Shown here piece after piece: positions 42,458-52,976 of a DNA stretch of 64,000 bases. The first letter of the stretch is position 1; each line of letters opens with the position of its first letter. Below the pieces are notes generated by a model. It had not been told where the DNA came from and did not search any database. It worked only from the letters and a program-made list of their open reading frames with translations. The stretch lies in NCBI GenBank assembly GCA_963735445.1, contig CAVTLC010000037.1, positions 1 to 64,000 of the forward strand. The letters run 5' to 3'. The position numbers were made by a program, and so were the translations under genes. The stretch is from AP-15 sp963735445 (GTDB taxonomy: Bacteria > Pseudomonadota > Alphaproteobacteria > ATCC43930 > CGMCC-115725).

Positions 42458-44249
42458 ATGCCCATGTTATGGCGAAGCGCCGTTCTCGGTGCGGGGCTGC
42501 TGGCGGCCTCAGCGGGCCTCTCGGCCCATGCCGGTGGCGATGGCGGCATTGGCGGCAACGGCGATTGGGGGTTCGGCAACGGCATCAAGCGGGTGCTGCT
42601 GATCAGCATCGACGGCATGCACGCACTCGATTTTATCAACTGCTCACAAGGCATCAGCGGCGTCAACGGCGGCACCCCCTATTGCCCCAATCTCGCCGCG
42701 CTCGCGGCGGACTGGTGTCAATTATCTCGAGGCTTCCACTTCGAAGCCGTCCGATTCCTTTCCCGGGCTGATGGCATTGGTCAGCGGCGGCTCGCCGCGA
42801 ACCGTCGGTGCTTTCTATGACGTCGCCTATGACCGCGTGCTCGCGCCGCCCGCAACGACTACGGGCAACGGTGTCGCTGCCGGGTCTTGCACGCCCAACA
42901 CGCCGAATGGCACGCGAACCGAGTACGAGGAGGGCATTGATATCGACCAGTCCCTCCTGAACGGCGGAGCCCCTGGAGCCTCTCTCACCGACGGCGGCAT
43001 TGCGTCGATCGACCCGCAAAAGCTCATTCGCGATCCGTATAAGAGCTGCGCGCCGGTCTATCCGTGGAATTTCGTCCGGACCAACACGATCTTCGGGGTC
43101 GTGCATAAGGCCGGTGGCTACACCGCCTGGTCAGACAAGCATCCTGCCTACTCGTCGGTCTCCGGCCCCGGCAATGGCAAGAATGTCGACGATTACTACT
43201 CCCCGGAGATCAACTCGAACGTCGTGGCGCTGCCCGGCGTGTCACTACCTCTGCCCGGCAATCCATCTTGTGATCCGGTCCGGGACCCGACAAACACAGG
43301 TTCGTGGACCGACAGTTTCGCGAACATCCAATGTTACGATACTCTGAAGGTTCAGGCTATCATTAACGAGATCAACGGTAAGGATCACACTGGCCAATAT
43401 CGCCGCCCTGTTCCAAGCGTGTTCGGGATGAACTTCCAAGTAGTCAGCGTCGGCCAGAAGCTGATTGAAAAATCCATCGGGGTGAAGGGCGGCTATCTCG
43501 ACAACATCGGCACGCCGAGCCAAGCGTTACTCAACGAGATCGAGTTCGCCGACACGTCAATCGGCCAGATGATCGCGGCGCTCAAGCAGAATGGGCTCTA
43601 CCGATCGACGTTGATCGTCATCTCAGCCAAGCACGGCCAGAGCCCGATCGACAGCCCTCGGTACCTCGGCATAGGAGTTCCGCCCGGGAGCCCGATCACG
43701 ACATCGCCGGCAACCATCCTGGACAGTCTGCTCCCGCCCTCCGAGCAGCCATCCAACAGCCCCCCGGGGATCGGGCCGACCGAGGATGACATCTCGCTGC
43801 TCTGGCTGTCGGATTCGTCACAAACCGAGCAGGCCGTGCAAACGCTGGAGCAGACGTCGCCAGCAACCAGCAACATCGCCGGGATTGGCGAGATCTTCTC
43901 GGGGCCAGGCATCGCCCAGATGTTCAACCCGCCGGGGCTCCCGCCCAACGGCGACCCGCGCACGCCGGATATCATTGTCCAGCCAAATATCGGGGTCACC
44001 TATTCGGGAAGCACCAAGAAGCTCGCCGAGCATGGTGGTTTTGCGCATGACGACACGAACGTGATGATGCTGTTCTCCAACCCGTCGATGAAGTCCTCGA
44101 CGGTCTACAGCCCGGTAGAGACGATGCAGGTCGCGCCGACGATCCTGGCGGCGCTGGGTCTCGATCCGAATAATCTGCAATCGGTGCAGACAGAGGGAAC
44201 CCAGGTCCTACCGGGCCTCGGTCTCGACAGCGGCAAATCGCCTTATTAA
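42458..44249 (+). pseudogene. Secreted type I phosphodiesterase, frameshifted
   Basis: An alkaline-phosphatase-superfamily phosphodiesterase/nucleotide pyrophosphatase of about 596 residues. A signal peptide (MLWRSAVLGAGLLAASAGLSAHA) is followed by RVLLISIDGMHALDF with a metal-binding Asp, the nucleophile region SKPSDSFPGLMAL, SDKHPAY, ISAKHGQSP and EHGGFAHDD. Some metal positions look non-standard, for example SAKHG where SDHG is usual. An extra G near 42710 splits the gene: AALAA is followed by TGVNYLEAS only after a +1 correction. The ATG at 42458 has GGAG 6 nt upstream. Confidence 0.83.
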
Positions 44250-44260
44250 CCGCTTGCTAC

Positions 44261-44289
44261 GATAGGCGCCTCCAAACGGGGCGCCTATC
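44261..44289. terminator. Bidirectional hairpin between convergent genes
   Basis: GATAGGCGCC (44261-44270) pairs perfectly with GGCGCCTATC (44280-44289) around a 9-nt loop. It lies 12 nt after the phosphodiesterase stop and includes the gmk stop codon. Neither side has a strong T-tract, so termination would depend on hairpin strength or on Rho. Confidence 0.6.
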
Positions 44290-44923
44290 CACCAGCGCGC
44301 AGGGAGCCGACGAACTCGGCGAGCCCAATCTGACGGGTGCGGCGCAGCCGTTCGGCAGCGACGATCGCCGTTGCCTTTGCCAGGCTGCTTTCAATCGTGT
44401 CGTTGACGATCACGTAGTCATATTCCAGCCAATGGCTGATTTCTTCGGCGGATTTGGCCATTCTGCCAGCGACGACGGGAGCGGCGTCTTGGGCGCGGGC
44501 CCGCAGGCGCTCCTCGAGTGCCGGAAGGCTCGGGGGCAACACGAAGACAGCGACAAGATCATTCCCCATCTTGGCGGCGAGCTGTTGCGTCCCTTGCCAA
44601 TCGAGATCGCCAACGATGTCCCGCCCGGCGGCAAGTGCCTCATCGATTGGCCGGCGGGGCGTACCATAGCAATAACCAAAGACCGCCGCGTGCTCCAACA
44701 GCTCGCCCCTGGCCACCATTTCGTCAAAACGGGCCTGGTTAATGAACCGGTAATCGCGACCATCGATTTCGCCCGGACGGGGCGGCCGCGTCGTCACCGA
44801 GATCGAGAGCGCGAGGTCAGGATCCTGCTCGACGAGGCGCCGTGTAATCGTCGTCTTGCCCGCCCCGGAAGGCGAAGAGAAGACGAGCAGCAGCCCACGC
44901 CGCCGGATCCGCGTGGGATTCAT
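44285..44923 (-). CDS. gmk: Guanylate kinase
   Basis: A 212-residue enzyme that phosphorylates GMP to GDP. It has the P-loop FSSPSGAGKTT, the GMP-binding region SVTTRPPRPGEIDGRDYRFI, and IVGDLDWQGTQQL. The ATG at 44923 overlaps the yicC stop as ATGA. It is the last gene of the fabD-to-gmk run. Confidence 0.96.
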   Translation of the reverse strand: MNPTRIRRRGLLLVFSSPSGAGKTTITRRLVEQDPDLALSISVTTRPPRPGEIDGRDYRFINQARFDEMVARGELLEHAAVFGYCYGTPRRPIDEALAAGRDIVGDLDWQGTQQLAAKMGNDLVAVFVLPPSLPALEERLRARAQDAAPVVAGRMAKSAEEISHWLEYDYVIVNDTIESSLAKATAIVAAERLRRTRQIGLAEFVGSLRAGG

Positions 44924-45804
44924 TCGATATTCTGAACCTGTTCTCGGAACTGCTCGATCACTGCCTTCAGAGCCAGCCCCGTGCGGGTCAGTTCGATATC
45001 GGCCGATTTCGAGCACAGCGTGTTGGCTTCGCGGTTCAGCTCCTGGCACAGAAAGTCAAGTCGGCGGCCAACCGCCTCACCATCATCGAGCAGTTCGCCG
45101 GCCTGCTCGATGTGGGCCCGCAACCGCCCTATTTCCTCGCGTACATCGGCGCGTGCGGCAAGCAGCGCCACCTCCTGCGCGATCCGCTCTTCGGGAAGGG
45201 CGGGTGAGCCGGCGCCGATCAAATTTGCCAAGACCGCGAGCAACCGGTCGCGGATAGCTTCGGGTTGTCCTGCTGCGCAATCAGCCGCAGAGGCGGCGAG
45301 AGAATCCATCTCTTCGAGTTGAACGCGCAGCAACATCGCGATCCGAGCACCCTCTGAAGCGCGGGCCGCCGCCAGCCGCTCCAGAGCCGCGGCCCAACTG
45401 CGCAGGATTTCGGCGTGGCGCGCTTCAGCGGTCGCCTCGTCTTCGTCCTCGACGGTTTCGATCACGCCGCGCAATGCCAGCAGCCCGTCGAGCCGCGGCG
45501 GGGCCGCCTCGATTTCGCCGGTCAGCTCATTGGTCAGTGCGACCAGCTGAGCCAAGGCCTCGCGGTTGACCCGCAACACCGGCGCCGCGGTGCGGGTGAT
45601 GCTGAGGTTTGCGGAAAAGTTGCCGCGGCGAAAACGCTGCGTCAGCGAGGCCCGCAATTCCGGCTCCAGCGCATCAAAGCCGGGGCCGAGCCGCAACCGC
45701 ACATCGAGAGCGCGCCCGTTGACGCTCTTGACCTCCCATACCCAGGAAATCCCGTGCGCCTCACCCTGCGTTCGGGCAAAACCCGTCATACTGGCCAAAG
45801 CCAC
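44920..45804 (-). CDS. yicC: YicC-family endoribonuclease
   Basis: A 294-residue YicC protein. The N-terminal domain starts MALASMTGFARTQG with the WEVKSVNGRALDVRLRLGPGFD block. The C-terminal DUF1732 domain has EIGRLRAHIEQ, GRRLDFLCQELNREANTLCSKS and LKAVIEQFREQVQNIE. YicC acts in RNA turnover in E. coli. Pairing with gmk is widespread. Confidence 0.95.
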   Translation of the reverse strand: MALASMTGFARTQGEAHGISWVWEVKSVNGRALDVRLRLGPGFDALEPELRASLTQRFRRGNFSANLSITRTAAPVLRVNREALAQLVALTNELTGEIEAAPPRLDGLLALRGVIETVEDEDEATAEARHAEILRSWAAALERLAAARASEGARIAMLLRVQLEEMDSLAASAADCAAGQPEAIRDRLLAVLANLIGAGSPALPEERIAQEVALLAARADVREEIGRLRAHIEQAGELLDDGEAVGRRLDFLCQELNREANTLCSKSADIELTRTGLALKAVIEQFREQVQNIE

Positions 45805-45883
45805 GCCGTATCACCTTCACTATCGCCTTTGAGCCTTATAGCGGCGGCGGCGAACGCCAACAACGCCGCCCTGCTCCCCCGCC

Positions 45884-46900
45884 TTAGTGAGCGGCGCTCC
45901 CCGGCGGATCCGGCTCGACCAAAGCGCTTCGCCGGTATTGTGCAACATTGCGGTTGTGCTCGGCGAGCGTCTTGGCAAAGACGTGCCCGCCATTACGGTC
46001 GGCGACAAAGTACAGATCATCCGTCGGCGCCGGCCGAGCGGCAGCACGGAGCGCCGCTATCCCAGGGTTGTCGATTGGGCCGGGCGGAAGCCCGGTTTCG
46101 AGGTAGGTGTTGTAGGGGGACGGCGTCTGTAGATCGTTGTGGGTCAGCGGCCGGTCGAGCTTTTTTTCGCCGCCGTCGCTCAACGCGTAGACCACCGTCG
46201 GATCGCATTCGAGCCGCATGCCAAGGCGCAAGCGATTGATAAAGACGCCAGCGATATGGGCGCGCTCGTCGGCGTGCGCCGCTTCGCTTTCGACCAATGA
46301 GGCAAGAGTTAGCATTTGCTGCGGCGTCACCAGCGGCAGATCGGATTGCCGCTTGGACCAGGCAGCCGCCAGCGCGTGGCGCATCTCGCGCTGCATTTGC
46401 TCGATCAGCTCCGTACGCCGCTCGCCATAGCTGTAGAGGTAAGTATCGGGCATCAGGCTGCCCTCGGGCGGCGGCGCTCCGGTCGGACCGGCAAGCGCCG
46501 GCGCTGCCTGGACCAATGCGATCACCTCGGCGCTGGTCAGCCCCTCCGGGATTGTTAGCTTATGCCTTACGGTCTTTCCGCTGGCGATGATGGCACTCGC
46601 CTCAAGTGAGCTAGTGCCGGCCGGAAACTCGTACTCGCCGGCCTGCAATCCCGAGGCTTCTCCCGATAAAATCGCGCTGGCCTCGAACAGCAGCCGCTGC
46701 CGAACGACCCCTTCCTTTGCAAGGAGATCCGCGACCTTGTCGAGGCTCGTGTGCGGCGGGATCACGACAGTTCGCGCCTGAGCTAGCGGACCCGGTCCGA
46801 TCATCTCGCGGTAAACCCACCAGCCGGCGGCGCCCGTGACCGCGACAAGGATCGAGACAGTGACCAACGCCCAACCCACCAGGCGAAGCCATCCGCTCAT
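45884..46900 (-). CDS. mltG: Endolytic transglycosylase MltG
   Basis: A 338-residue single-pass inner-membrane lytic transglycosylase that ends nascent glycan strands. The N-terminal anchor is at residues 8-30, a LysM-like region follows, and the YceG domain has the catalytic Glu in LASLVESEA. TGLPPGPIDNPGIAALRAA is the typical late motif. It lies between fabF and yicC. Confidence 0.95.
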   Translation of the reverse strand: MSGWLRLVGWALVTVSILVAVTGAAGWWVYREMIGPGPLAQARTVVIPPHTSLDKVADLLAKEGVVRQRLLFEASAILSGEASGLQAGEYEFPAGTSSLEASAIIASGKTVRHKLTIPEGLTSAEVIALVQAAPALAGPTGAPPPEGSLMPDTYLYSYGERRTELIEQMQREMRHALAAAWSKRQSDLPLVTPQQMLTLASLVESEAAHADERAHIAGVFINRLRLGMRLECDPTVVYALSDGGEKKLDRPLTHNDLQTPSPYNTYLETGLPPGPIDNPGIAALRAAARPAPTDDLYFVADRNGGHVFAKTLAEHNRNVAQYRRSALVEPDPPGSAAH

Positions 46901-46939
46901 TAGATCGACGCTAGAAGTTTACGCCGGGAGATAAGCCGC

Positions 46940-48202
<1,263 letters not shown>

Positions 48203-48281
48203 AGCCCCCTCATCTGGTCAGCGAAGAGGTGCGTCGGCATTTGGCCCGCGGCCGCGTTCCCATCGCGATGAATAAGATGGC

Positions 48282-48515
48282 TCAGCTATGCGACTCGATA
48301 AAACTGACCGCGTCTTTGACGGTCACGATTTTTTCTGCTGCGTCATCGGGAATCTCGCAGCCGAACTCTTCCTCAAAAGCCATCACGAGTTCAACGGTAT
48401 CGAGGCTGTCGGCCCCGAGATCGTCGATAAAGCTCGCATTCTCGGTCACCTTAGCTTCGTCGACACCCAAGTGCTCGACAACGATCTTTTTGACCCGCTC
48501 GGCGACGTCGCTCAT
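48282..48515 (-). CDS. acpP: Acyl carrier protein
   Basis: A 77-residue acidic carrier. Ser37 in DDLGADSLDTVELVMAFEEEF is the phosphopantetheine site. It lies between fabG and fabF, with a possible promoter of its own in the 166-nt gap upstream. Confidence 0.97.
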   Translation of the reverse strand: MSDVAERVKKIVVEHLGVDEAKVTENASFIDDLGADSLDTVELVMAFEEEFGCEIPDDAAEKIVTVKDAVSFIESHS

Positions 48516-48581
48516 CCGTAATTCCCCTTAGTGGCTGGCGTGAGATTGGTTCCGATACGCAGCTGCGGACGCCATCCGCCG

Positions 48582-48611
48582 TCATAGTGTCGTCGTTGGG
48601 GGCCGCGTCAA
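48582..48611 (-). promoter_or_regulatory. Putative acpP promoter
   Basis: On the minus strand TTGACG (48611-48606) and CTATGA (48587-48582) are separated by 18 nt. They lie about 67 nt before the acpP ATG. An extra promoter would let the abundant carrier protein be made above fabD and fabG. The -10 match is only fair. Confidence 0.35.
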
Positions 48612-48681
48612 GTCGCCGGTCACTTATCATGATTTCATCGAGCGTGCCAATTCGGCTCAATCGATCTCTCTCGGCGCGACG

Positions 48682-49419
48682 CTATAGCATGGCCATGCCG
48701 CCATTGACGTGCAAGGTCTGCCCGGTGACGTAGGCCGCCTCCGCGCTCGCCAAATAGACGATTGCCGCGGCCACATCAACCGGAGCACCAAACCGGCCGC
48801 TGGGAATCGCGGCGCCGAGCCGGGCACGTTGCTCCTCCGTCAATTTCTCGGTCATCGCGGTGTCGATGAACCCGGGCGCCACGCAATTGACGGTAATGCC
48901 ACGGCCCGCGACTTCGGCGGCAATCGATTTCGACATGCCGATCATCCCCGCCTTGGCCGCCGCATAGTTGGCCTGGCCGGCATTCCCGGTAAATGCCACG
49001 ATTGACGTCACGCCGACAACGCGACCATGGCGGCGGCGCAGCATGCCGCGCAGGGCGGCGCGCATAAGCCTAAAAGCGGCGGTCAAATCGATGTCGAGGA
49101 CGATCCGCCAGTCCTCGTCCTTCATCCGCAATGCCAACCCGTCTCGGGTCACCCCGGCATTGTTCACAAGGATGTCGATGCGTCCCATCGCGATCTCGGC
49201 CTGCTTGACCAAGTCCTCGGCGGCATCCGATTCGGCAAGGTCGGAGACCGCGATATGGGCTCGCTCGCCGAGTTCGTCCGCTAGGGCCGCAAGCGCCGCC
49301 CGCCGGGTCCCGGCCACTGTGACCTCGGCTCCCTGCCGATGGAGCGCTCGGACGATCGCCCCACCAATTCCCCCCGAGGCCCCCGTCACCAACGCCATCT
49401 GCCCGGTCAGATCGAACAT
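48682..49419 (-). CDS. fabG: 3-oxoacyl-ACP reductase
   Basis: A 245-residue NADPH-dependent reductase of fatty-acid synthesis. TGASGGIG binds NADPH. NNAG, the Ser in GVTSIVAF and YAAAK supply the N-S-Y-K set, and the family tail is VTGQTLHVNGGMAML. The ATG at 49419 begins MFDLTGQMALVTG; an upstream in-frame start at 49476 is unlikely. It lies 85 nt downstream of fabD. Confidence 0.95.
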   Translation of the reverse strand: MFDLTGQMALVTGASGGIGGAIVRALHRQGAEVTVAGTRRAALAALADELGERAHIAVSDLAESDAAEDLVKQAEIAMGRIDILVNNAGVTRDGLALRMKDEDWRIVLDIDLTAAFRLMRAALRGMLRRRHGRVVGVTSIVAFTGNAGQANYAAAKAGMIGMSKSIAAEVAGRGITVNCVAPGFIDTAMTEKLTEEQRARLGAAIPSGRFGAPVDVAAAIVYLASAEAAYVTGQTLHVNGGMAML

Positions 49420-49504
49420 CTCGTGATCGTCCCGCCCGCGGATTGTCTCAATACTCAGATTCTTGTCCTGCCGCATGCTAGGGCGACAGGAAGACCGGAG
49501 CGCA

Positions 49505-50462
49505 TTACCGTTCGCCGATCAAGGCGGTGATTTCGGCGGGTGTCCCGATGCAGCTAGCGAGCATATTGGGGGTGATGCGCTTGACGAGACCGGTCAGTAC
49601 GCGCCCGACCCCTATCTCAACAATTCCTTCGACCCCTGATGCGGCGAGACACAGGACGCTCTCGCGCCAGCGCACCATTCCGGTCACCTGCTGGACCAAT
49701 AAGTCTTTGATTTGCTCGGGCTCTTCAACCGGGCATGCGGTTACATTGGCGACCAGCGGCACCAGCGGCCGGCACAAGCGAATTTTGGCTAAGGCTTCAG
49801 CCATCGCGTCGGCGGCGGGGGCCAGCAACGGCGAATGAAACGGGGCACTGACCGGCAGCATCACCGAGCGGCGTGCACCATGCTCGCGGGCAATCGCGAT
49901 CGCCCGCTCGACGGCGCTGGTGTGACCGCTGACGACGGCTTGGCCGGGCGCGTTGTCGTTCGCGACAGCGCAGATTTCATCGTGATCGAGCCCGGCGCGC
50001 GTTGCCTTGAGCGCGACCATTCTAGCTGCCTCGGCATCAAGCCCGATCAGAGCTGCCATGGCGCCTTGACCCACCGGCACAGCCCGTTGCATCGCCCGTC
50101 CACGAAGTTTCAACAGCCGCGCCGCGTCGCCGACGGTGAGCGCTCGCGCCGCCGCGAGAGCCGAGTACTCGCCCAGCGAGTGGCCGGCAACGAGAGCGAT
50201 GTCGCGGCCGATATCAAAGCCGCCTTCGGCTTCGAGGACGCGGATGACCCCCAAGCTCGCCGCCATCAAGGCCGGTTGCGCATTCTCGGTCAGGGTCAGC
50301 TCGCTTTCCGGCCCCTCGAACATCAGCCGCGATAACGGCTGCGACAAGCGCATCGTCGACCTCGTCAAAGAGATGACGGGCTGCCGGGAAGGCGGCGGCG
50401 AGGTCGCGTCCCATGCCGACCGCTTGCGAGCCCTGGCCCGGAAATACGAAAGCACGAATCAT
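49505..50462 (-). pseudogene. fabD: Malonyl-CoA:ACP transacylase, frameshifted
   Basis: FabD loads malonyl groups on ACP. The N-terminus MIRAFVFPGQGSQAVGMG reads from ATG 50462 to FDEVDDAL. The rest, SQPLSRLMFEG onward, is in the +1 frame. One extra base near 50346 (CTTG in place of CTG) explains the break. All catalytic parts are otherwise intact: GHSLGEYSAL with the nucleophile Ser, and the His in SAPFHSPLL. This gene is normally essential, so a sequencing error is likelier than loss. It is first in the fatty-acid operon and divergent from rpsF. Confidence 0.9.
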
Positions 50463-50526
50463 TCCGATCACACCCCCCTTAAACCCCAACCGGTCGATCT
50501 TGTCCCCCCAAGCCGGCCGCGCCATC

Positions 50527-50554
50527 TTGTCTCGCGACGACGTTTCTGTATAGT
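50527..50554 (+). promoter_or_regulatory. Putative rpsF operon promoter
   Basis: TTGTCT (50527-50532) and TATAGT (50549-50554) are separated by 16 nt. The -10 differs from consensus at one base. Transcription would begin near 50561, leaving a leader of about 80 nt before rpsF. Confidence 0.5.
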
Positions 50555-50585
50555 CGATAGCTCCCTTGCTGGCGGTGGCCGGCTT

Positions 50586-50613
50586 GACCCGAATGGCGCT
50601 AGCGCTCCGGGTC
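50586..50613 (+). promoter_or_regulatory. Candidate S6:S18 autoregulatory leader motif
   Basis: The leader can fold with GACC (50586-50589) paired to GGTC (50610-50613). An inner GCG/CGC stem (50596-50605) closes a CTAG loop. An unpaired CCG at 50607-50609 remains on the 3' side. The S6:S18 complex is known to bind leader hairpins with a CCG bulge upstream of rpsF in many bacteria. The match is by eye only. Confidence 0.35.
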
Positions 50614-50642
50614 CCTAATGATCCGAAAGGGATTTGTCTAGT

Positions 50643-51092
50643 ATGGCCCTCTACGAAAACGTGTTTATTGCGCGACAGGATATCTCTGGCGCACAGGTCG
50701 ATGCTCTGGCGGACAGCCTCGTACAGCTGATCGCCGACAATGGCGGCGAGGTCAAGAAGCGGGAATATTGGGGTCTGCGCAACCTCGCCTACCGCATGCG
50801 AAAGAATCGCAAGGGTCATTACGTTCTGCTGAATCTCGACGCGCCGCCGGCCGCCGTGGCCGAGCTCGAGCGTACGATGCGCATCAATGAAGACGTATTG
50901 CGCTACTTGACCATCCGGGTCGACGCGCATGAGGAGGGGCCGTCGGCGGTAATGCAGAACCGCGGCGGTCGCGATGACCGTCAGCGTCGGGGTGATCGCG
51001 ATCGCGATCGCTACGGCGATGGCCGTGACGGCGAGCGGGGTGAGCGCAGCGACCGCGCCGCCGAACCGGCGCCGGAACCGGTGGAGGCGTAA
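50643..51092 (+). CDS. rpsF: 30S ribosomal protein S6
   Basis: A 149-residue S6. The core MALYENVFIARQDISGAQVDALADSL to EDVLRYLTIRVD is complete. It has a charged Arg/Asp/Gly-rich C-terminal tail of about 50 residues, as often seen in alphaproteobacteria. The stop is followed directly by the rpsR ATG. Confidence 0.96.
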   Translation: MALYENVFIARQDISGAQVDALADSLVQLIADNGGEVKKREYWGLRNLAYRMRKNRKGHYVLLNLDAPPAAVAELERTMRINEDVLRYLTIRVDAHEEGPSAVMQNRGGRDDRQRRGDRDRDRYGDGRDGERGERSDRAAEPAPEPVEA

Positions 51093-51359
51093 ATGGAGAG
51101 CCAATCTCCCGGCGGCCCAGGACGCGGCGGCGCGGCGCGGCGGCCGTTCTTCCGCCGGCGCAAATCGTGCCCGTTTTCCGGTCCGAACGCCCCCAAAATC
51201 GACTACAAGGATGTCAAGCTGTTGCAGCGCTTTATTTCTGAGCGCGGCAAAATCGTCCCGAGCCGGATTACGGCGGTGTCGACCAAGCGGCAACGTGAGC
51301 TGGCCCAGGCTATCAAGCGAGCGCGGTTCCTCGGGCTGCTGCCCTACATGGTCAAGTAG
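51093..51359 (+). CDS. rpsR: 30S ribosomal protein S18
   Basis: An 88-residue S18. A basic N-terminus with RRPFFRRRKSCPFSG precedes the conserved IDYKDVKLLQRFISERGKIVPSRITAVSTKRQRELAQAIKRARFLGLLPY. S18 pairs with S6 in the platform of the 30S subunit. The start abuts the rpsF stop. Confidence 0.97.
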   Translation: MESQSPGGPGRGGAARRPFFRRRKSCPFSGPNAPKIDYKDVKLLQRFISERGKIVPSRITAVSTKRQRELAQAIKRARFLGLLPYMVK

Positions 51360-51397
51360 CCGGCTCTTGGGTTTGCCCGCCGGAGTGCGGGAGTTTT

Positions 51398-52339
51398 ATG
51401 GATCGGCTCACAACTTTCGGCTCCGGCGCAGTTCTCGGTGGCGTTGCCGCTGCGCTCTATTTGGTGGTGCTGACCGGCTCGCCCGGCGCGCTATTGCTCG
51501 TCTATTTATCGCAACTGCCGCTTTTCGCCGCTGGTCTCTGGCTCGGCATTGGGGCGGTCCTGGCTGCCGGGATCAGTGGCTCAACCGCCGTTTTGTTGGC
51601 GGGCGGCTGGTCGGCGGCAGCCTTGTTCGTCATGCTCAACGCAGCGCCGGCGGTGCTGCTGGTGAGGCAAGCCCTGCTGGCGCGGACCGGGCCGGCGGGT
51701 GCGTGCGAATGGTATCCGCCGGGGCTATTGACCGCTTGGCTCACCGGGCTCGGGGTCGCCGCGCTCGGCGCTGCCATCTTTTATCTCGGCGGCCCCAGCG
51801 GCATCGAGACGTCGCTGAATACGATGTTGGCCCCCGCGCTCGACCAATTTGCCGGAACCGGCGACGCCAACCACGAGGAATTGATAAAAATGCTGGCGTT
51901 GGTAACGCCGGGAGCGCTTGCGACCTCGTGGATGGTAATGACGGCGAGCAACGCGATACTGGCGCAAGGAGTCCTAACGCGAATTGGCAAGGCGTGGCGG
52001 CCATCACCCGATCTTGCGGCCTTGACATTGCCGCCTTGGCTTTTCGGGTTTTTGGTTGCGGGCGTGGCGCTGCTGTTGCTGGGGGGCAGCGGACGTTTCT
52101 TCGGCGTCAACCTTCTGATCGTATTGTCGGTCCCGTTCAGCCTTTCCGGGCTGGCCGTGCTGCATACGGCGGCGCGCCGGCTGCAGCGTCCACAGATTCC
52201 GCTGACGGTGTTTTATGTTGTGGCCACCTTGTTCGGCTGGCCATTGCTGCTGGTTGCGGTTTTGGGTGTGCTCGAAATGCCGCTGGGGTTGCGGCGGCGG
52301 TTGACGCCCCCGGGTTCTTTTGGAGGAAAGATCGAATGA
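51398..52339 (+). CDS. DUF2232 membrane protein
   Basis: A 313-residue polytopic membrane protein with about eight hydrophobic segments, of the DUF2232/YybS-like family. Its position between rpsR and rplI is conserved in alphaproteobacteria. The function is unknown. Its stop overlaps the rplI start as ATGA. Confidence 0.87.
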   Translation: MDRLTTFGSGAVLGGVAAALYLVVLTGSPGALLLVYLSQLPLFAAGLWLGIGAVLAAGISGSTAVLLAGGWSAAALFVMLNAAPAVLLVRQALLARTGPAGACEWYPPGLLTAWLTGLGVAALGAAIFYLGGPSGIETSLNTMLAPALDQFAGTGDANHEELIKMLALVTPGALATSWMVMTASNAILAQGVLTRIGKAWRPSPDLAALTLPPWLFGFLVAGVALLLLGGSGRFFGVNLLIVLSVPFSLSGLAVLHTAARRLQRPQIPLTVFYVVATLFGWPLLLVAVLGVLEMPLGLRRRLTPPGSFGGKIE

Positions 52340-52902
52340 TTGAACTGATCCTGCTCGAGCGCGTCGAAAAGCTCGGCCAGATGGGACAACTCGTCAAAGT
52401 TAGGCCAGGGTTTGCCCGAAACTATCTGTTGCCGCAAAAAAAGGCGCTGCGCGCGACCAAGGAAAATCTGGCTTATTTCGAAACCCAACGGGCCCAGCTC
52501 GAAGCGAGCAATTTGCAGCGAAAGAGCGAGGCTACGGACGTCGGCGGCAAGCTCGAAGGGGTGACCGTCGTGCTCGTGCGCCAGGCCGGCGAGAGTGGTC
52601 AGCTCTATGGCTCGGTCTCGGCCCGTGACATCGCCGAGGCGGTGACCGAAGCCGGTTTCACCATCGAAAAGCGGCAAGTCGTTCTGGAAAAGCCGATCAA
52701 GAATCTCGGCCTGCATCCGGTGCGCGTGGTGCTTCACCCGGAAGTGTCGGTCATGGTCACTGCCAATGTCGCTCAGTCGGCAGAGGAAGCTGCGATGCAG
52801 GCCCGCGGCATTGACCCGCTGCGGCTTGCCGATGAAGACGATTTCGATGAAGACCGCACCGCGCCCACCGCGGTCCAATCCAGCGAGGCGAGCCCCCAAT
52901 AG
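52336..52902 (+). CDS. rplI: 50S ribosomal protein L9
   Basis: A 188-residue L9. The N-domain MIELILLERVEKLGQMGQLVKVRPGFARNYLLPQKKAL is canonical. A connecting helix and the C-domain (GQLYGSVSARDIAEAV) follow, then an acidic tail. GGAGGAAAG lies just ahead of the ATG, which overlaps the DUF2232 stop. Confidence 0.97.
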   Translation: MIELILLERVEKLGQMGQLVKVRPGFARNYLLPQKKALRATKENLAYFETQRAQLEASNLQRKSEATDVGGKLEGVTVVLVRQAGESGQLYGSVSARDIAEAVTEAGFTIEKRQVVLEKPIKNLGLHPVRVVLHPEVSVMVTANVAQSAEEAAMQARGIDPLRLADEDDFDEDRTAPTAVQSSEASPQ

Positions 52903-52976
52903 TACGCGAACCCCTTGAAACCGCTCCGCGATGTGTCCGATATTAGCGGCAGGCTACCCTGTTCGGTCTCGTCGCG

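Noticed and set aside
50974..52902. 642-codon ORF ending as L9
   Set aside because: Only the last 188 codons (from 52336) are real rplI. The upstream part overlaps rpsR and the DUF2232 gene in another frame.
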